From Candidatus Neomarinimicrobiota bacterium (GTDB lineage Bacteria > Fidelibacterota > JAANXI01), in contig JAIPJS010000001.1 in NCBI GenBank assembly GCA_021734025.1, forward strand, positions 434,001-498,000: DNA of 64,000 nt, given 5' to 3'. Of this stretch, positions 62,424 through 64,000 are shown piece by piece. The translations under genes were made by a program, and so were the position numbers. The number at the start of each line of letters is the position of its first letter. Within the stretch, counting starts at the first letter, position 1. A model generated the notes under the pieces. That model saw nothing but the letters and a program-made list of their open reading frames with translations, did no database searches and had not been told where the DNA came from.

Positions 62424-62978
62424 ATGGAATTTTCACGAGAAGATGCATTGACATTACTGCATGAACAGACTAAATCGACAAACCTGCGTAAACATGCTTT
62501 GGCGGTCGAGGCTGGGATGCAATGGTATGCTGAGTATTTCGATGAAGATGTGGAGAAATGGCGCATCGTCGGTCTGCTGCATGACATGGATTATGAGAAA
62601 CACCCGACCAAGGATGAACATCCGTTCGTCGGTGTGGAGATACTCAGGGATCATGGCTATCCCGAAGAGATTACCCGTGCAATCCTGAGCCACGCGGATT
62701 ACACAGGCGTTAGCCGGGAGACGCTGATGGAGAAAACGCTTTACGCCGTCGATGAGCTCTCGGGATTTATCGTTGCAGTCGCGCTGGTTCGCCCCAACGG
62801 TATTGGTGATATGAAGGTCAAATCGGTAACAAAAAAGCTGAAGCAATCCAGCTTTGCCGCCTCCGTGGACAGGGACGCCATCCGCGCAGGAGCCGATGAT
62901 CTTGGGATTAATCTGAATGACCATATCCGGCATGTCATCGAAGCGCTGCAGAGTGTGCGTGAAGACCTGGAGATTTAG
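62424..62978 (+). CDS. HD-domain (HDIG-type) hydrolase
   Basis: A 184-residue single HD domain: first His in NLRKHALAVEAGM, the HD pair in VGLLHDMDYEKHPT, then ILSHADYTGV and YAVDELSGFIVAVALVRP. Metal ligands are intact. Proteins of this size are usually phosphohydrolases of small nucleotides or related compounds; specificity cannot be told. ATG 62424 is chosen because GGGAGAT precedes it; the frame opens at 62391 inside the hydrolase gene. Confidence 0.82.
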   Translation: MEFSREDALTLLHEQTKSTNLRKHALAVEAGMQWYAEYFDEDVEKWRIVGLLHDMDYEKHPTKDEHPFVGVEILRDHGYPEEITRAILSHADYTGVSRETLMEKTLYAVDELSGFIVAVALVRPNGIGDMKVKSVTKKLKQSSFAASVDRDAIRAGADDLGINLNDHIRHVIEALQSVREDLEI

Positions 62979-63031
62979 TTTTCGCTTCAAATCGACCAGT
63001 ATTGAGTGTATATTTTTGCCGTTCGGGATGA

Positions 63032-63084
63032 AGCACTTTAACACGTGAATACCTGAACACGATAACACTGAAGTTCTAAAACAC
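63032..63084. repeat. AACAC octamer array 3, abutting tRNA-Arg
   Basis: Units AGCAC 63032, AACAC 63040, AATAC 63048, AACAC 63056, AACAC 63064, a degenerate unit at 63072 and AACAC 63080 are all in one 8-base phase over 53 bases. The last base touches the first base of the tRNA at 63085. Confidence 0.85.
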
Positions 63085-63158
63085 GCCCATATAGCTCAGT
63101 TGGATAGAGCACCGGCTTCCTAAGCCGGGTGTCGCAGGTTCGAATCCTGCTATGGGTA
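63085..63158 (+). tRNA. tRNA-Arg, anticodon CCU
   Basis: A full cloverleaf: acceptor stem GCCCATA/TATGGGT (first pair G-U), D-arm with AGCTCAGTTGG, anticodon arm CCGGC-TTCCTAA-GCCGG giving anticodon CCT for AGG codons, variable loop, and T-arm with GGTTCGAATCC. The CCA end is not encoded. Discriminator base A. The minus-strand open frame across it is spurious. Confidence 0.96.
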
Positions 63159-63331
63159 CAATGAGCAAAATATTTTTTCACATTATTCGGATTACGCATA
63201 AATATCTGAACCATCGCTGGAATCATTATTTTAGAAATATGTTGATAATCTGCGCTCATCCGATTAATATAAAATTTGGAAAATTTGAAACGTTTTGATG
63301 CAGTTCAATAATTACACTAGCAGGTTTTAAA

Positions 63332-64000
63332 ATGAACAAGGTCACTATCGAAGATGTAGCCAATAAGGCGGGTGTTTCCAAAGGGACAGTGTCCGCCGTT
63401 ATTAATGGAAAAAATATTGTAAAACCCGCCACCCGGGATCGGATTCTGGCAATAATGAAGGAATTAAATTTCCGTCCCAAAGGCGTTGCGCGAAATTTAA
63501 AAAACGGGAAACTCCTTAAAAGTATCGGTATCATAATTAAAGATTTGAATTATCCGTTTTATACCTCAATTGCCACCGGTGTCCGTGATTATGCGAAAAG
63601 TAAGGGATACTCACTTGTTGTGACCAGTTCCGAAAATGATCATGAAAGCGAGCAGCAGTTCTCTCATCTATTTTCAGCCAAAGATATTCGCGGGGCAATT
63701 ATTGCCCCTATTGTAGAGGGCACCGTAGAGATTGAGCACCTGTTTAAACTGAAACGCATTAATTTTCCGTTTGTCCTGCTGGAAGATGTTAAGGGTATTC
63801 ATGCAAATGTGGTTGCGATTGATAATATTGCTGCGATAAAGAAAGCCGTCAAATATCTGATTGATAATGGCCACAGAGATATTGTCCATTTTGCCGGACC
63901 GCCACAGTCATCACACACGCAAGAACGCATAGAGGGCTTTCGTCACGCGTTCAGCGAAAGTTCGTTGGTGTTTTCCAATGATATGATTGTATCGGTTGGC
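63332..64000 (+). CDS. LacI-family transcriptional regulator, 3' end outside window
   Basis: The frame from ATG 63332 stays open to the window edge (223 codons). The N-terminus is a LacI-type HTH and hinge: VTIEDVANKAGVSKGTVSAV, RPKGVARNLKNG. A periplasmic-binding-protein-like effector domain follows (SIGIIIKDLNYPFYTSIATG, IRGAIIAPIVEG, AIDNIAAIKKAVKYLIDNG, GHRDIVHFAG). Such regulators usually sense sugars and control adjacent transport or catabolic genes, which would lie beyond this window. It starts 173 bases after the tRNA. Confidence 0.93.
   Translation, partial: MNKVTIEDVANKAGVSKGTVSAVINGKNIVKPATRDRILAIMKELNFRPKGVARNLKNGKLLKSIGIIIKDLNYPFYTSIATGVRDYAKSKGYSLVVTSSENDHESEQQFSHLFSAKDIRGAIIAPIVEGTVEIEHLFKLKRINFPFVLLEDVKGIHANVVAIDNIAAIKKAVKYLIDNGHRDIVHFAGPPQSSHTQERIEGFRHAFSESSLVFSNDMIVSVG

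Noticed and set aside
63038-63259. Minus-strand 73-codon open frame
   Set aside because: It runs antisense through tRNA-Arg; such frames with RIRTCDTRLRKPVLYPTE are a well-known artefact of tRNA complements.

Overview
The window carries a motile, piliated, Gram-negative bacterium's chromosome. The bacterial mevalonate pathway, lipoproteins, a secretin, porin-like and secreted hydrolytic proteins, and a GlmL/MutL-type cluster together suggest a member of the FCB superphylum or a neighbouring lineage (for example Marinimicrobia, Calditrichota or KSB1-like). This is inference from gene content only; no rRNA or ribosomal marker is present. Gene density is high. No insertion sequence, CRISPR array or prophage was seen.

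Layout. (1) 1-4250: end of a flagellar gene run (fliD, cut by the window edge, fliS, a FlgN-like chaperone, a FlgM-like anti-sigma factor with two FlgM-type segments). (2) 4364-10192: a near-consensus sigma-28 promoter followed by a sensory/motility run: excisionase-type HTH protein, HDOD protein, divergent CheR, CheY, CheZ, HD-GYP phosphodiesterase, MotA and MotB. (3) 10193-14119: a spacer with a nested long-range inverted structure (possible structured RNA), a chemoreceptor on the minus strand, an MscS channel and a hairpin-rich spacer. (4) 14120-19060, minus: IPP isomerase, a fused HMG-CoA reductase/mevalonate kinase, phosphomevalonate kinase and diphosphomevalonate decarboxylase, i.e. HMG-CoA to IPP/DMAPP. 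(5) 19164-32273, minus: a divergent type IV pilus locus (pilR-like sigma-54 activator, pilin, PilC, PilB, three minor-pilin-like proteins, a PilT-like ATPase, a PilM-PilN fusion, a PilO-SH3-PilP-like fusion, a short secretin, a receiver protein). A sigma-54-like promoter lies before the pilin, and a hairpin between pilin and pilC covers the pilC ribosome binding site.

(6) 32536-46393, plus: a Cyc2-like monoheme cytochrome-barrel protein, MetF, a REC-GAF-GGDEF diguanylate cyclase, a GH15-like secreted glycosidase, two secreted amidohydrolase-fold proteins without recognisable metal ligands, a sirtuin, a TPR lipoprotein, PyrK, PyrD and RlpA. (7) 46549-51260: CdsA and the binding protein and two permeases of a peptide ABC transporter; its only ATPase gene is at 59222. 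(8) 51272-58726: two small genes followed by an unusual module of a GlmL/MutL-type ATPase, a sandwich-hybrid/KOW protein and four membrane proteins, without any glutamate mutase gene. (9) 58727-64000: spacers rich in unusual short repeats (purine-rich GGTATA tracts, two copies of a 28-nt palindrome, and three arrays of AACAC with an 8-nt period, one abutting a tRNA-Arg), two small hypothetical genes, a haloalkane-dehalogenase-like hydrolase, an HD-domain protein, tRNA-Arg(CCU) and the start of a LacI-family regulator that runs off the window.

The best candidates for undescribed biology are the GlmL/membrane module at 52325-58726, the pilus locus whose pilins lack the usual prepilin leader, the 274-nt nested structure at 10312-10585 and the octamer-phased AACAC arrays.
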